From assembly GCF_963678635.1 (NCBI RefSeq), contig NC_087068.1, positions 47,075,785 to 47,139,784 of the forward strand: a stretch of DNA of 64,000 nucleotides, written 5' to 3'. The position numbers and the translations under genes are program-made. Shown one piece after another: positions 63,546 through 64,000 of the stretch; the first letter of the stretch is position 1, and each line of letters opens with the position of its first letter. Below the pieces are notes generated by a model. That model made no database searches and was not told the origin of the DNA. It saw only the letters and a program-made list of their open reading frames with translations. This DNA is from Symsagittifera roscoffensis. Taxonomy: Eukaryota > Xenacoelomorpha > Acoela > Convolutidae.

Positions 63546-64000
63546 TATTGATGAGCCCTAAGATTGTGCAAGGTAAAAAATGTTCGCTCTGTGGCTAGTC
63601 AAAATATTATTAATGACGTCGTGCCACTACACGAGTTTATCTGCTAATCTCAGTGGACTTCTTTCGAGTAAGTCTAACATGTTCTTGTCCCTGTTGTCTT
63701 TGTTGTGGTTAATGCTCAGCCCGGTGTGTATGTTATGTGCCCTAAACACTCCTTTTTTGAGCCGTGATTTTCCAGGCTGGCGCAAGAAAAATGTCTGCAA
63801 CAGTCTGGTTCATTCTCCAAACAAACACATCAGAACTTAATTCTGAATATAGCAAAAAACTTTTGAAAAGTCTTTTCACTTTTTTTGATACTTTTGATTT
63901 GATGAATTTTTTCGTTTTTAAAATTGCATTTTCGTGCGGATCAAACACTTCAGGGGTCAAAAATTATACACAATTTGTTACGAAGAAAAAATATTCAAAC
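63546..64000. other. Non-coding end of window
   Basis: Nothing recognised; short open frames only. Confidence 0.5.

Overview
The window is AT-rich, gene-poor eukaryotic DNA. Two ordinary animal genes lie on the minus strand: a DNAJC9-type J protein and the complex I subunit NDUFB7, whose CDS is split by a 2.06 kb intron. Acceptors of the TTTCAG/TTTTAG type sit just before several start codons, and much of the rest is transposon-derived. This suggests an invertebrate animal, most likely a nematode, but no species marker is visible.

Layout. 1-6483: non-coding repeat sequence, including two copies of an element with long inverted termini. 6484-14797: two head-to-tail copies of a 4.16 kb block, over 99% alike by eye. 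14798-29354: AT-rich DNA with an inverted-repeat element full of GGATTC motifs (15408-16023), a Tc1/mariner-like non-autonomous element flanked by TA (19919-20702), and older repeats. 29355-32955: NDUFB7 and DNAJC9. 33138-35552 and 58306-59345: Penelope-like elements (PLEs), one truncated copy in front of a longer one. 35553-58305: a giant LTR retrotransposon nested in that longer PLE. 60600-62900: another decayed PLE on the minus strand. 63000-64000: low-information sequence with a possible LINE ORF1 remnant.

The LTR element is the main object. It is 22.75 kb long, its LTRs (887 and 866 bp) differ only by one 21-bp indel, and it carries three very long intact ORFs on the plus strand. ORF1 (2933 codons) is a Ty3/gypsy Gag-Pol with two zinc knuckles, protease, RT, RNase H and integrase. 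It has an unusually long spacer between RNase H and integrase, and a C-terminal tail that ends in a macro-domain-like fold. ORF2 (1673 codons) has a coiled coil, an SGNH/GDSL hydrolase domain with its catalytic residues, and a second SGNH-like domain that has lost the serine. ORF3 (1272 codons) is unrecognised and lies in the same frame as ORF2, separated by one TAA and three bases. The element therefore has two large accessory proteins where an env gene would be expected.

The second notable system is the PLE family. In both readable copies a PHD-type zinc finger sits inside the reverse transcriptase, between motif B and the YVDD motif.
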